DNA of 64,000 bases from Symsagittifera roscoffensis. Lineage: Eukaryota; Xenacoelomorpha; Acoela; Convolutidae. The position numbers were made by a program, and so were the translations under genes. The notes below the pieces were generated by a model. The model saw only the letters and a program-made list of their open reading frames with translations. It did not search any database and had not been told where the DNA came from. Within the stretch, counting starts at the first letter, position 1, and each line of letters opens with the position of its first letter. The DNA lies in contig NC_087070.1 of the NCBI RefSeq assembly GCF_963678635.1, forward strand, positions 11,010,539 to 11,074,538, given 5' to 3'. Positions 1 to 10,768 of this stretch are shown one piece after another.

Positions 1-296
1 GATCGACCACAACGGGATCGGAAAAGCTCATATTAGTCGAGCGTTGCTCAATTAACACTGGTTAAGACCGGGGAACCGCTCTCTGAACAGCGCCAGCAGA
101 AGTTGTGGCAGGAAGACGATCACCTAGCGTGTTTTGGCCGACTGAAATGTTATACTGAAAGTTAGGTTTAAGGCAAATATGATTTTTCCGATAGACTCTC
201 CTTTTATCAGTGACATAAGTGTGATTCGTAATTTGAGTGATCTTGAATTTCGCAGTTTTATAAAGAAGTTTTCCGGATTGTCGATCTATGATATTT

Positions 297-1091
297 CTAA
301 AGAACTCGTTTAGGATCATTCAAAAGAAGTTTTTCCAATTTACTTGTAATCGGTCGAAAGCGAGGATTAATGAATGGACTAGTGCTGCCTCTGAGGACCA
401 ACTTGGCTCGATCTCTGCCGTAGTCTCGAATGGCGATCTGATGCGGCGTCAGGAGATTACGTTCAAGTCCTTGAGCTGAAGAAGCATTATTAACAAAATT
501 ACGATAAGCTTGAGACCACTCACTATTCGGTTCCCGACCAAAATGTAGCTCGAAAGGCAATTTTTTAAGTACAGCTCGCTTACTTTTGCGTATCTCTTCA
601 ATTATCTGTTGAATTGTTGACTTTACACTAACAAAATTTGGATCAAGTTTTGCAGTACCCAATTTACGCTTAATCGTTTGTATTGAACGCTCAACCAGGC
701 AACTGCCTCGGTGATCTCCAGCCGGAGGTAGCATATTAATGATGCCTCTACTAGAAAAAAATTGTTTAACCATGTCATTTTTAAACCCAGACCGTTGATC
801 AGTCCTAATAGATTGAGGTAGACCGTGATTACGTATATAAGAATCAAGGAATTTCACGACTGTTTTCGCACCCGTAGTTTTCATAACAAGAACCGAAAGA
901 ATAATAGAGAAACGGTCAAAAGTAACTAAGAGGAAGGTCTTATTGCCCTGATCATCCAAGATAGGCCCAGCAAAATCAAACTGAAGTTCTTGATTGGGAC
1001 CAGACAGATTAGGTAAAAAATGCGCATTTTTAAATGTTCTAGTAGGTTTAAGATTCTTACCAAACAACGTGATTTCACGCCACTTTTCCAA
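297..1091 (-). pseudogene. Gypsy-A integrase core (DDE) and C-terminal part
   Basis: A 264-codon open stretch of retroviral-type integrase, which inserts element cDNA into the host chromosome. The catalytic triad is readable: first Asp in LQFDFAGPI, second in SIRTDQRSGF, and Glu in SCLVERSIQTIKRKL. The segment before the Glu reads AGDHRGSCLVE, in the place where these elements usually carry a polar HH/NG loop. The frame is open only from the core to the C-terminus; the H2C2 domain lies just upstream behind a stop. The initiating Met is an artefact of that break. Family assignment is secure; activity is not expected. Confidence 0.85.
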
Positions 1092-1099
1092 CGTATCGA

Positions 1100-1282
1100 C
1101 AATCTGTCAGTTAAGGAATGGCCACCAAATATATTCAGAGGCCGACATCATCGCCTCTTGGTCCTGGTGTGAACGATGTAGTGTGGCGAGGACAGTTTTC
1201 CTCAAAGGCTCCGGGATCGCTGATTTATTGTCCACAATCACGCAATCGTTAACAACCGCAGCTTTGGTCCAAAACTGGGCCA
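1100..1282 (-). pseudogene. Gypsy-A integrase N-terminal H2C2 domain fragment
   Basis: The reverse frame gives LATLHRSHQDQEAMM followed by SASEYIWWPFLN and a stop. The paired His residues and the YIWWP segment are the hallmark of the zinc-binding H2C2 domain before Ty3/Gypsy integrase cores. The stop at 1109-1111 separates it from the core. The two Cys of the zinc site should follow after the stop; I do not see a clean pair, so the metal site is probably lost as well. Confidence 0.7.
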
Positions 1283-1340
1283 TATAGAATCCTAACTTTT
1301 TAAAAGACGTCAGTCACGTCTTTGTTAATGGTTGCGCGTT

Positions 1341-2560
1341 TCATGGTCCCAGAAATGTATCCTCCTCTATGAGTTCGGCCAGAAGATCTGCATCGAAGAG
1401 GCCAAGTAGACACACTATGTCTTTTTGGGATTTCGACAGAATCGGTTTTCCTCCATTAACGGCGAAGACTCCAATCTTTTTAGCTGTGTGTAGTTTCCCC
1501 GGTTTAGATAACCGGCACCTCCGCATCGCCTCTAGCAACTGGGCATGCCCTTCTTTCCGAGTGTTATTCCGTGCGGCAACAAATTCGTTCTCATGTCCTG
1601 CTGTACTGGCGAATTTGATCTATTCTGGACACTCTGCCCATCTGGCGGGATCGTAGCGGAGGACAAGGACTTGGCCTTGAGAAGTTAGGCGAGTTGAGTG
1701 GAAAGTTCTCCACGAAAGTTAGTAAGTCAGTCTGTTCGGCCGTTGAGTTTAGTATGGTGTTAGAGTTAATAGTAACCTTAGTAATAATATTATTAGGATC
1801 ATTTTCTGTATGTGGTGGCTGAACCATTACGTAAGGGTAGAGATTTAGTAGAGTAGGTTTTTGATTAGAGAGCATAGAATAAGGATAGTGACTGTTTCGC
1901 ATTGTTTCAGGTCGGAAACAATAATTTTGAGTGAGAATTTTCAGACTAAGATTTTGAATTAGCATACTGGTATTAAATTGGTTGACACGCTCCGAGCATA
2001 ACATGACGCCCTCTATCGATGAGGAATTAGACTTGCAAATTTGCATAACACGATATGATTGGTCAAACTGCTGAGTGCGTTTATCGACGCCCCTACCGGA
2101 AAATGACGTGAATGTGACGATGCTTAGTTATAAACCCGACGCCCTCGTGCAGATGCGAATCACACACAGACTTTTTTTGAGAGAATCCAGCGGAATTTAT
2201 AAAATTTACAGCAATATTGAAAGCCTCAATAGATTTGATATCAAAATGTTCATTGAGAGGTCTGGGGTGCAGAAAACGTAGGGTAACGAGATAGATAATC
2301 AACAATGCCCAACAAACTGGCCCAGGAACATGAGCAACTTCAAAACGAAGGGTAAAAACCTGTCGGTCCACTATGACAAACGAGATTGATATGACTTGTT
2401 ATCATAATTTTCTTTTAAGGCAGAAACTATGGCTTCATTATCGGTCAGTTCTCGAAAGCGATTTCTTAGTAGGTATGTTCGAAAATATTCACAAGCCCAG
2501 ACGATTGCCAATAATTCCAACTCGTTTGTACTATTCTTTCCACCCGCATTATTAGGAAAA
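1341..2560 (-). pseudogene. Gypsy-A RNase H end and RNase H-integrase spacer, broken
   Basis: At 2371-2093 the minus strand reads MDRQVFTLRFEVAHVPG, the typical end of a Ty3/Gypsy RNase H tether where the polyprotein describes the H-V-P-G turn. From 2046 to 1591 an open stretch of about 150 codons rich in Asn, Ser and Thr has no motif I recognise. It occupies the spacer before the integrase and may be low-complexity spacer or chance reading. Several frame changes occur between 1341 and 2093. Confidence 0.5.
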
Positions 2561-2589
2561 CGCGAAGCAAATGCGGTTGGTGTCCAAAC

Positions 2590-3590
2590 TCAAGGTTCTA
2601 TCTCCTGGCAAGCCCCTAATCCATTATGATTAGAATCACTTTTTATTCTCGATTTCTTAGAAGAATCATAGTGAAAAGGGCTGGGAATTTTTGCCACCAG
2701 ATTAATGATGTTCTGGAAGGCACTATCTTGTTCCTCTACCCACATAAACGACTGCTTGTTGCAAGACTTTAACGATTGCCGAAACTGTACTGTATAAGTG
2801 TGTAAATCTGGGATAAAACGCTGCAGATGTTTCACAGTACCCATAAATGATCGTAGCTGTTTTAACGTTTTAGGAGCTTGATTGGTTGGATCGCTTCAAT
2901 TTTCAAAAAATTAGGAGAATAACTTTCCTCATCGATCTCATAACCCAACCAAGTTAACTAGTTAACTGAAAATTCACACTTACTGAGATTTAAAGCCAAG
3001 CCCTCAGCATCAAGTCTCTCCATCACCCCCTCATCAAGCTCGAGCGTATTATGATCCTGGACATCTCCCTTCGTGACCACCAAAATATCGTCTAGATAAC
3101 AAATGATACCATCGATACCCTGTAACGTGCAATCCATTGCCTTTTGGAACTCAGTTGGCATGTCGGTTCAGCCATAAAATCCTGTTTTAAATCTACACGT
3201 CCCAGTTGCCTCACCACACAGAAAGTTAAAGTTGCAATGACTACTAGTAAGATATGATAACGGCAATTGACTGAAAGCGCACTTCAAGTCCAGCGATATG
3301 AACCACACCTTTCCATGAACGTCTTTGGTAAAGATTTGTGCCCACCTAGTCAATAAGTTCGAGTATATTCGGCATCAGGTACTTTTTTCCAGATTTGTGC
3401 ATTCATTGGCTTGGCGTTAAGAGCAAGTTTGATTGATCGATCCTTCTTAGCTGTCAACACGATGGGTGCAATAAAGTGGTCTGGCGTACACTTGTCCAAT
3501 TTCTCAATATGGCCCAGTTCCACTAGGCTTTTAATTTCTTTCGCAACTCTGACTTTGATGTGTATTGGAACTTTTTGAACTTAAACTTGA
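2590..3590 (-). pseudogene. Gypsy-A reverse transcriptase, broken
   Basis: Fragments in RT order: VWFISLDLKCAFSQLPL (palm with the first catalytic Asp, 3168-3353), then ICYLDDILVVTKGD (the YxDD box, 2958-3161), then the thumb and start of RNase H (2590-2844; VKHLQRFIPDL and SFMWVEEQDSAFQNI). RT copies element RNA into DNA in cytoplasmic particles. Both catalytic motifs are intact, but at least three frame breaks interrupt the gene, including an in-frame stop just after the YLDD fragment. This is a dead copy. Confidence 0.85.
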
Positions 3591-3635
3591 CGAGGAATAA
3601 GAGGAACTTTGAAGTTAGTGTAGACTTTGTCATGT

Positions 3636-4241
3636 TTAGACCTGCCCAGACGATTGAAAACATGAGCGTATTGTTTGGCAAAATACGAGCTCCAGTACTC
3701 CGATGTCGGATCTTGTGACGTATCTTCGAGCAGACGAATAGGTTAAGCCCGCATCAGTTGTTACTACTCCCAACTTATCGTGAATATCCAGACCTAGAAG
3801 ATTTTGTATTCGATTTTCGGAAATGAGGAAAGTGGCATCTTCAATTTTCCAATCATTTAAAGGAATAGGGATCGTGATCGAGCCTAAGATTCTAATGGGA
3901 CGCTTTTTGTAGTCCATGTTCATGGTTTAAATAGGGTGCCTAGCATTATCTCAGAATTTAATGGATGGGCTACGCTGTACCATGAGATCAAAAGTTCGTT
4001 TATTGAGGAACGAATCTGAACTTCCGGTATCGATCGTGGAGTAAAGCAAACTTGAACATGACCGTAGTTGAATGCTCAGGCTCGTAGGTTTTTCTCTGAT
4101 TGATTTAAGTACTTCAATGCTATCGATCTGTTTTGCATTCTCCAACTGGATGACACCGTACTCCGGTTCATCATCATATTCGAAATCAATGAAGATGCAA
4201 TCTAATGCATGATTTGACGTTTCCTCACCTTCTTGGTTCAA
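3636..4241 (-). pseudogene. Gypsy-A aspartic protease region, broken
   Basis: The fragment at 4241-3951 contains STIDTGSSDSFLNKRTF, the DTGS active-site turn of retroviral-type aspartic protease, which cuts the element polyprotein. The next fragment, 3923-3636, carries RIQNLLGLDIHDKLGV, matching the distal GLD strand of the same fold. A short break with a frame change separates them. The order gag, then protease, then RT supports the assignment. Confidence 0.75.
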
Positions 4242-4253
4242 TTAACCCTTTTT

Positions 4254-5215
4254 TTAAGACGGATTGCAGCTTTTTGCAAAACGACCACGCTTTCTACAGA
4301 GGTTACACGTAACCTCCCGAGCTAGACAAGGTTTCCGGTGATCTAGACTAAAAGGGTTACCGCAGAAGTAGAATGGTTTATTCTCTTGGTTACCTTGGTT
4401 ATTTTGACGATTCGTTTGATTCTGAGGATAATTACGTTTCGCTCTGGACGACTGAATTGAAAAAATTGGTTCTTGTCTAACTTTAATGGTGTTTGAATAT
4501 TGATTATGAGGAATTAGCATCTGGAATTGGGCTGTCGTGCTAGCCCCTTTTTTACACTCCAGCGCGAGTTTGAAAGTGTTATCGTGATCTGTCTTGGCTC
4601 TATTAAGCGGTTGCTGAACATCTACATCACGAGTTCTTCCAATGAAGAGGTCTTCGAGTTTCTCCCTCTCTTTAGCATTGGTCCAGTTACATAATGCGAT
4701 TTGAGCACTGAGTCGGAACGATGAGCAGGGAACGATGTAAAGCTAATGTCTGTTTGAGGAAACGAGTCTGCAAATCGCCTCTTGTCTTCGTTAGTTCGGG
4801 AGAAAAACAAGCGTGACTTTAATCGAGCCTCCTTCTCATGATAGAACCAGTTTTGGCTGATTCGAGGGCCTTTCCTCCTACGTTCGAGGTTCAATTCGGT
4901 CACTCGTCGAACCGCTGCCTTGTCTCTTAGATTGCGATCATTGGCCTCCGCTGCATCTTCCCAAGTAGTGATTGTTTGTGGTTTTGAAAGGGGTTCGTCG
5001 ATGATCTCCACAGGCTCTGCAAGAATGTCTTGTGGGTTTATTTTGTCTTTCAGCCCGACTGCCAACAATAATTGGCCAATCCAAGACTCCCGAAGAAGAG
5101 GCGGGTTAACTGATGGTTTTGCCCAGAACGCAGGGATCCCTAACATGTCAGTCCGGTCTTCGTTCACAGGAACTGCTGGCTGCGCCAAGTCATTTGCCGA
5201 GTTTATTGACTCCAA
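4254..5215 (-). pseudogene. Gypsy-A gag with two zinc-knuckle motifs, broken
   Basis: The 197-codon piece at 5215-4622 is charged and helical, as expected for gag. The piece at 4520-4254 is Gln/Asn-rich and ends in two Cys clusters: FYFCGNPFSLDHRKPC, then CNLCRKRGRFAKSC. The second fits C-x2-C-x4-H-x4-C except that Arg replaces the His, so this knuckle cannot bind zinc normally. Gag packages element RNA. A frameshift between 4520 and 4622 splits the gene. The Met at 5215 is a plausible true start because the leader upstream has no long open frame. Confidence 0.7.
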
Positions 5216-5221
5216 AACTAA

Positions 5222-5515
5222 TTTGTGTAAATAAATGTAATGAATTATTAGTTTGATAAGTGGTTACAATGAGTAGATTAGTTAGATACTCAGAATCAGT
5301 TTAGTATTTCAACGGTTTGTCTTTAAACCGAGAGTATAACGGCGAGGAAATTGATACATCGAACATTGATGTAATTAAACCAGAGAGTGACCACGTTCAA
5401 CGTGGCGCTCGGCATAAGCAGCTGAATGACCTTGGTTAAGGTTAATGAAATAAACTGCAGATTTACTGCATAATAGACATGTTGGTAATGAGGTACCGAA
5501 AGTCGCCTCACGACA
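5222..5515 (-). repeat. Probable 5' LTR and leader of Gypsy-A
   Basis: This non-coding stretch upstream of gag begins on the minus strand with TGTCGTGAGGCGACT, a TG start as LTRs require. No second LTR copy is in the window, so the inner boundary and the primer-binding site cannot be fixed. The call rests on position, the TG start and the junction with the repeat that begins at 5516. Confidence 0.35.
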
Positions 5516-6420
5516 GATTCATACTAGTCAAAAAGTTTAATCATTTTAAAATGAACTTAGAATATTTGATGAAGAAAAACTGTCAAAACTGTTCGTTCTC
5601 AAAATCAAATGAAGTTGAAACGTGGTTTCTCCGGTACCTAAATCACTACCACAATCAAAAATAAGATGTTTTTCAATATTCATTTTTAATAACATTTATA
5701 AGGAAAAAATAGCTCGATCATCCTCGGCATTTCTCTTGGAATTTATACTACATTTTGTTGTTATTTACAATTGGAAAAACTAATCTGCTTACAATGCTCC
5801 TAAAAAACAACTATACTTACTGATTTTTTTCTAAATAAGTTTAGTAAATACATTTAGTTTTCGTCATGAGGATTTTTTTACAATTCAGTAGCGTAATGCT
5901 TAAAAAATCAGATATTTTGTTCAGTTATTTGATCCAATATGATTAGAAAAACCTTGTGCGTTTGAAAAACTTCCAACTAAATTTTCATTGAAAATCGCTT
6001 TGTTGATCAAACTGTTTTTTTTTGGAAAAAAAAGCTGTGTCTTTTTCTTGGAAAAACAATTTTATATTTTGCTTACTTCTCACGTTGTTTTTTTGTCCAG
6101 CAAAAGTTTTATCCCTTATTTAGTCTCAAATACACCATTTTTACCTTATGCTTCAGAGAAGACTGATATTACCCGTGTTCTCTGTTTTCGTTTGTGCCTT
6201 TCAGTTTTTTCGTTTCTGATCAGTTCTAAAATTCATTCAGCAGTCTGCTGGTTTTTTCTGCGGTTTTTAGTTTATTCTGATATAGAAAAAGAAATGGTGC
6301 CAAGACATTCTGCAAAATTTATTTTTTAAATAATTTTCCATTGATCAGTTTTAGCTTTTTTTTTGTTTTTTTTGGTTGTCATTTTTGTCATTTTGTTTGT
6401 AATTGATCTAATCGAAAAAT
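5516..6420. repeat. Direct repeat, copy 1 (about 900 bp)
   Basis: This sequence is repeated in the same orientation at 6929-7830, starting from TACTAGTCAAAAAGTT and ending near AATTGATCTAATCGAAAAA. The copies differ by scattered substitutions and small indels throughout. Open frames at 5988-6329 and 7481-7819 encode similar Phe/Leu/Ser-rich peptides, but similarity is equally high outside them, so they look like chance frames in T-rich DNA. It may be an old non-autonomous repeat or a local segmental duplication. Confidence 0.8.
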
Positions 6421-6928
6421 TGACAAATTATGAACTTTAAGCTGAACGCTCAGAAAGTGTATGAAAATAATAGGATCAATTAGCCTGCCTCAATTCAATT
6501 TGGAAGGTTTCTCTTGAAAGGGATAACTTGTCACGCATAATTAGTCCCCGTTACTCTTTCAACATTATGAATAAATATCTTCAAAACGCCCATAACGTAG
6601 CCCAGAGCATGGCGAGGTTGACAATTTTAGAACTCCCAGAAAATTGCAAACAAATGATCGGAGGTAAAATATCTTTTTAAATTTGGTTTCAGGGAGTCAA
6701 TATTTTTACTGGGACAGAAAAACGCTTGTGAAAAAATATTAATTCGATCACCGGAAACTTATTGATTATTCCGTTTTCTTCGAAAATTTGCACAAAAAAA
6801 AGAAAAACAAACAACTCAAAATTGAAGAACTAATCTCCAATTGCTGACCTGAAACTTTTATTTGCAGAAAATTTCTCACAAAAATGTTTTTGGTGAAATG
6901 TGAACTATTCCAACAAACCTTGGGTAGA
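6421..6928. other. Spacer between the two 900-bp direct repeats
   Basis: A 508-bp AT-rich interval. On the plus strand, 6541-6659 is open and ends in a possible donor (GGAG/GTAAAA), and a candidate 29-nt intron ends in GGTTTCAG at 6692. The predicted peptide is short and resembles nothing I recognise, so no exon is called. Confidence 0.3.
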
Positions 6929-7830
6929 ATTTTTACTAGTCAAAAAGTTAAATCATTTTAAAATGAACTTCGAATATTTGATGAAAAAAAAACTTTCAAA
7001 ACTGTTCGTTCTCAAAGTCAAATGAAGTTGAAACATGGTTTCTCCGGTACCTAAACTACTATCACACTCAGAAATAAGATTTTTTTCAATATTCCTTTTT
7101 CAATCACATGTATAACTAAATAATAGCTCGATCATCCTCGACATTTCTCTTGGAAATTATCCTACATTTTGTTGTTATTTACAATTGTAAAAACTAATCT
7201 GTTTACAATGCTCTTAAAAACAACTGTACTTACTGATTTTTTTTCTAAATAAATAGCTGAACATTTAGTTTTCGTCAAGAAGATTTTTTTACAATTTAAT
7301 AGCGTAATGCTTAAAATATCAGATATTTTGATAAGTTATTTGATCCAATATGATTAGAAAAACCTTGTGCGTTTGAAAAACTTCCAACAAAAATTTCATT
7401 AAAATTCGCTTTGTTGATCAAACTTGTTTTTTTTTGGAAAAAAAAGCTTTGTCTTTTTCTTGGAAAATCATTTTTAAATTTTGCTTATTTCTCACGTTGT
7501 TTTTTTGTCCAGCAAAAGTTTTATACCTTATTTAGTCTCATATACACCATTTCTACCATATGCTTCAGAGAAGACTGATATTACCCGTGTTCTCTGTTTT
7601 CGTATGGGCCTTTCAGTTTTTTCGTTTTTGATCAGTTCTAAAATCCATTCAGCAATCTTCTGGTTTTTTCTGCGGTTTTTAGTTTATTCTGATTTAGAAT
7701 TAAAAAATTGTCGCCAAGACATTCTGCAAAATTTTTTTAAATGTTTTTCCGTTGATCAGTTTCAGCTTTTTTTTTGTTTTTTTTTAGTTGTCATTTTGTT
7801 TGTTATTGTCAATAATTGATCTAATCGAAA
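6929..7830. repeat. Direct repeat, copy 2 (about 900 bp)
   Basis: Second copy of the sequence at 5516-6420, about 1.42 kb downstream in direct orientation and colinear from end to end. Unlike copy 1 it is not abutted by a retroelement, so it shows the pre-insertion sequence at the left junction (GTAGAATTTT then TACTAGTC). Confidence 0.8.
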
Positions 7831-8356
7831 AAAAATTCATGAAAGGAATTTGTAAGGGCTTGAAAATCAGTTTTTTTGATATTTCGATGAAACCTCAAAT
7901 CCAACTGTTTTTCCATTTTTCAAGCAAGTTTAATTTGGTTTTGGGGTTTACTTGAATGCAACAGTCATCATGATTTCAGGGCTAAGTGACATATAATATT
8001 GTGAAACACAAAAAATACGAACTAAGGTATGTTTACCTTTAATCTAATGAGATGTTTTTGTTCTTTTCGACAAAAATTGCAGTCACATCATGTGAAACAA
8101 ATAGTGAAACACCAAATTATTCAACCCACTTAAAAAGCTGAAGAGTGATAAAAATCAAAGTCTTTTACAAATTTTCCCAAATGAAACTCCAATTTTTTTT
8201 GGCGTATAGTAGGACTATGGCTGCTAACAAAACATTTGTATTTTTTCATTAACCATTGAGAAAACACTGAAAAGCTGACGTGACTGAGATGCTTTCGCAA
8301 CGAGAGATCACAGGTTTATTCTAATTTTGGAGACCGCACTTCTCATTAGAAACAAG
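7831..8356. other. AT-rich intergenic or intronic sequence, no feature seen
   Basis: No open frame, RNA gene or repeat boundary can be supported here. It could be intron of the PLAT gene, whose 3' end is lost in the adjacent gap. Confidence 0.4.
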
Positions 8357-8556
8357 NNNNNNNNNNNNNNNNNNNNNNNNNNNNNNNNNNNNNNNNNNNN
8401 NNNNNNNNNNNNNNNNNNNNNNNNNNNNNNNNNNNNNNNNNNNNNNNNNNNNNNNNNNNNNNNNNNNNNNNNNNNNNNNNNNNNNNNNNNNNNNNNNNNN
8501 NNNNNNNNNNNNNNNNNNNNNNNNNNNNNNNNNNNNNNNNNNNNNNNNNNNNNNNN
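8357..8556. other. Assembly gap (200 N)
   Basis: Exactly 200 unknown bases, a conventional placeholder for a scaffold join. The gap interrupts a possible third PLAT exon, so the true missing length is unknown. Confidence 0.99.
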
Positions 8557-8590
8557 GGGAGAGTCTGGGCACTTCTTCTGCGCCATTAAC
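8557..8590 (-). CDS. Possible third PLAT-gene exon, cut by the gap
   Basis: After a good acceptor (pyrimidine-rich tract then ACTTTTAG, AG at 8591-8592) the minus strand is open to the gap and reads VNGAEEVPRLS. The upstream exon ends in phase 0 and this one reads in phase 0. A short strand followed by the conserved C-terminal strands would be expected here in a PLAT fold, but the diagnostic residues lie in the gap. Weak support. Confidence 0.35.
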
Positions 8591-8599
8591 CTAAAAGTC

Positions 8600-8815
8600 C
8601 ATATACGGAAAAAATTGAACTTCCAAACCATCAGAAACACAAATAGATTGAGCCAAGGCGACCTTTTTGTTTTAATTTGCAGTCAAAAATTTAGAGGCAC
8701 ATCATGAGAAAATAAGTTTGAATTATTGAGACATTTTTCTTATGAAATCAGTCAAATACATTTTGACAATGTTTATAAACTGAAATATATTTGAAAGACG
8801 TAAAAACAGCAAACA
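8600..8815. repeat. Intronic direct repeat, copy 1
   Basis: About 215 bp (CCAAACCATCAGAAACAC through ATTTGAAAGACGTAAAAAC) recurs in the same orientation at 9400-9610 with scattered changes. The copies flank PLAT exon b, suggesting that a block of about 800 bp containing an intron segment was duplicated. Confidence 0.75.
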
Positions 8816-9020
8816 ATTGCATTACGAGGCCGAACTAAGTATTTTGTGATCAGTAAGCGAATTCGGCAACAAAGACGCTCTCTTTGATTGTCTGTTGTTT
8901 TTTTGTTTTCTTTGATCGTTCCGAAAATACTTTAAGATGTTTATAGACTTGTCTCTGGATTGCAAACACATACACACACTAAATAGTTTGGCCTCGCAAT
9001 AGGGGTGGAGTAAGGTATAC

Positions 9021-10768
9021 CTGGTTTAGATACCAATCATCGCCAAGCCCCTTTTCATCGTACCACACTCGAACTTGCTTCAACTCTGTTACAATCGGAG
9101 CGGAAGTCTCGACTTTGAAGTAATCAGTTCTAGAAAACAAAGATACATGAATGCATCTTAAAGAATTCTTACATCTGAGTTCCTCTTTTCTCGGATCTAT
9201 TTTCATTTTTAACACATTAAAAAGTTTTTCATCTGTTTGTGTATCAAACCGGAAAACTGTGCTTTTTTGTAGAAAAATGTGAAAAAAATGGCAATTATCA
9301 AATTATTAGTTTGAAAGTTTTTCTTTCATTTAGGTAATTTAAAATGATTGCAGGGCGAAACGGTAAATGGCAAATAAACAGATAAAAAATAGTCTATTCA
9401 CGAGAAAATTGAATTTTCAAACCATCAGAAAGACAGATATATGGAGTGCAGGCGACCTTCTTGTTTTAATATCCAATCGAAAATCTTAGATGCACTTCAT
9501 GAAAAAACTCTTTCGAATTATTGAGATATTTCTTTCTTATGAAATCAGTCAAACACATTTTGACGATGTTTACGAAATACATTTGAAAGACATAAAAACA
9601 TTTTATTGAATATAACCAGGCTAATATGTTCAGCGGCAGATCTATAATTTTCTCAAGGGGGGGGGGTGCGTTTTTTTAAAAAATTGTCAACGTGTTTTCA
9701 AAAAATTGTCAAAATTGACGTTTTTTCAAAAAATTGTCAAAAAATTGACAAAAAATTGTCAAACTTTTCGAGCCTTCCAGAAAATTATAAAGTTCCTATT
9801 TTGACTAAATTTTCTGCGGCGCTGTCAATGTTTTGAAAAAAAGTCCAGGACAGTAGTACACTTTGGAACCAAATCGCGCGGGGGCCGCTGACCTCCATGT
9901 ATTAACAAAGGCTAACGAGTATCCGATCAGCCATCTGTGTATTAAGATAGGGAAAAGTTTTCCAATGTATTAACCCTGGTTGTATGTTTCAGAGTTTTGG
10001 ATGGCAAGTTTCAGATGGTAAAATTTTGGGCGCCAAAAAGTTTACCATCTGAAGCTTTCCAACTAAAACTCTAAAACCCATAACCTATCTGAATAGATTG
10101 TGGAACATATTCCCTATCTTAACACATAGGCGGCTGACCGGATACTCCCTATATTAATATAAGGAGGCAAGCCGCCCCCGGACGATTTGGCTCCAATATA
10201 TACTACTGCGGACAACCCCCCTTAGAGATTCGACCTTTTTACCACTCAAAGGGTCCCCCCCTTGTAAATTTTTTCCGGCAATCCAAATCCGTGGATGGGT
10301 GAGAATGATCTAATTGGTAATAAAACTGTGTAAATTTTGAGCTTTTTTTCTAAATCGTAAGGAAACTTTTATTACGGCTAATGAAAATGCGCTGAGCTGA
10401 GTAAATATATTCTCAAAACATCTTTAAAATTTCATGCACTTTCCGTTTTAATTTTTTTTATTTGAAGGAGCAAACTTTTAACTTGTAAATTTTTTTTGTT
10501 AAGTGCATTTAGGAAAAACAAAAATTATTTGCAAATTTCGAATTTTTTTGTGTAACAGGTGAAAGGTTTTCTTGAGCAGTTTTTTGATTAAAAAAATTAT
10601 CAGCTTACCTTCCTTGCTCGAACAAATCCTGTTTCCTCATCGATTTTTTGGAGCCGAGATGAAACTTCACTTTTTCGCCAGTGTTGCAAGTGATCTCCAC
10701 ATAAACATTGGCATCTGTGTCTGCAGTCAATTGGCTACCTGTTTCCACTTGTATTTTGTAGACATGAC
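9021..10768 (-). CDS. PLAT/LH2-domain protein, two exons
   Basis: Two minus-strand exons join in phase. Exon a (10768-10609, 160 nt) follows a T-rich acceptor ending CTCAG and ends at a GTAAGC donor. It reads YKIQVETGS, then TDANVYVEITC and LFEQGR. Exon b (9129-9021, 109 nt) follows TTTTCTAG and ends at GTATAC. It reads TDYFKVE, then LKQVRVWYDEKGLGDDWYL. This is the PLAT/LH2 beta-sandwich order: first strand, TDANVY segment, F-E-x-G, then K-VR-W-D-G-G-W. PLAT domains bind lipids or membrane proteins and occur in lipoxygenases, polycystins and multi-PLAT proteins; which parent protein this is cannot be told. Exon a starts with two bases of a split codon, so at least one more exon lies upstream (higher coordinates). 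Confidence 0.85.
9400..9610. repeat. Intronic direct repeat, copy 2
   Basis: Counterpart of 8600-8815 (TCAAACCATCAGAAAGAC through CATTTGAAAGACATAAAAAC), inside the intron between PLAT exons a and b. Confidence 0.75.
9628..10305. mobile_element. Degenerate hAT-type MITE interrupted by a fold-back sequence
   Basis: The left end, CAGCGGCAGATCTATAATTT followed by TCTCAAGGGGGG, is a worn version of the CAGGGGCGGATCTAGG terminus seen in MITEs at 41460 and 41935. The right side has CCCCCC stretches and an AATCCG remnant near 10290. Between 9690 and 9760 the motif AAAAAATTGTCAA is repeated several times. A 362-bp palindrome sits in the middle. The end assignments are approximate. Confidence 0.45.
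9850..10211. repeat. Fold-back (inverted repeat) sequence, 362 bp
   Basis: Two arms of about 175 bp, imperfectly complementary, meet at TTTTGGGCGCCAAAA (centre near 10030). The outer ends are ACAGTAGTACA and TATACTACTGC, with (A/G)CCAAATCG just inside on both arms. The arms share TATTAAGATAGGGAA, TATCCGGTCAGCC-like and CAGATGGTAAA blocks. The structure would fold into one long hairpin and is typical of MITE or Foldback elements. It lies in the PLAT intron. Confidence 0.8.

Larger units (their letters stand above)
1..5515 (-). mobile_element. Ty3/Gypsy-like LTR retrotransposon, decayed (Gypsy-A)
   Basis: On the minus strand the order is gag with zinc fingers, aspartic protease, RT, RNase H, H2C2 and DDE integrase, which is the Ty3/Gypsy order. 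Every domain is split by stops or frameshifts, so the copy is inactive. The 5' LTR probably begins at 5515 with TGTCGTGAGGCGACT on the minus strand. The base after it begins a 900-bp sequence repeated at 6929, so the element seems to have inserted into that repeat. The 3' LTR would lie at or before base 1 and is not seen, so the LTR call is inference. Confidence 0.85.

Noticed and set aside
5988-6329. 113-codon Phe/Leu-rich frame with a similar frame at 7481-7819, as a conserved gene pair
   Set aside because: Similarity is just as high outside the frames because both lie in a 900-bp DNA repeat; composition is that of T-rich DNA.
6541-6659. Candidate exon with donor and a 29-nt intron
   Set aside because: No recognisable domain, weak acceptor upstream and an implausibly short intron.
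8308-8707. Open frames spanning the first N gap
   Set aside because: They are made mostly of unknown codons and exist only because N runs contain no stops. The same holds at 54150-54428.
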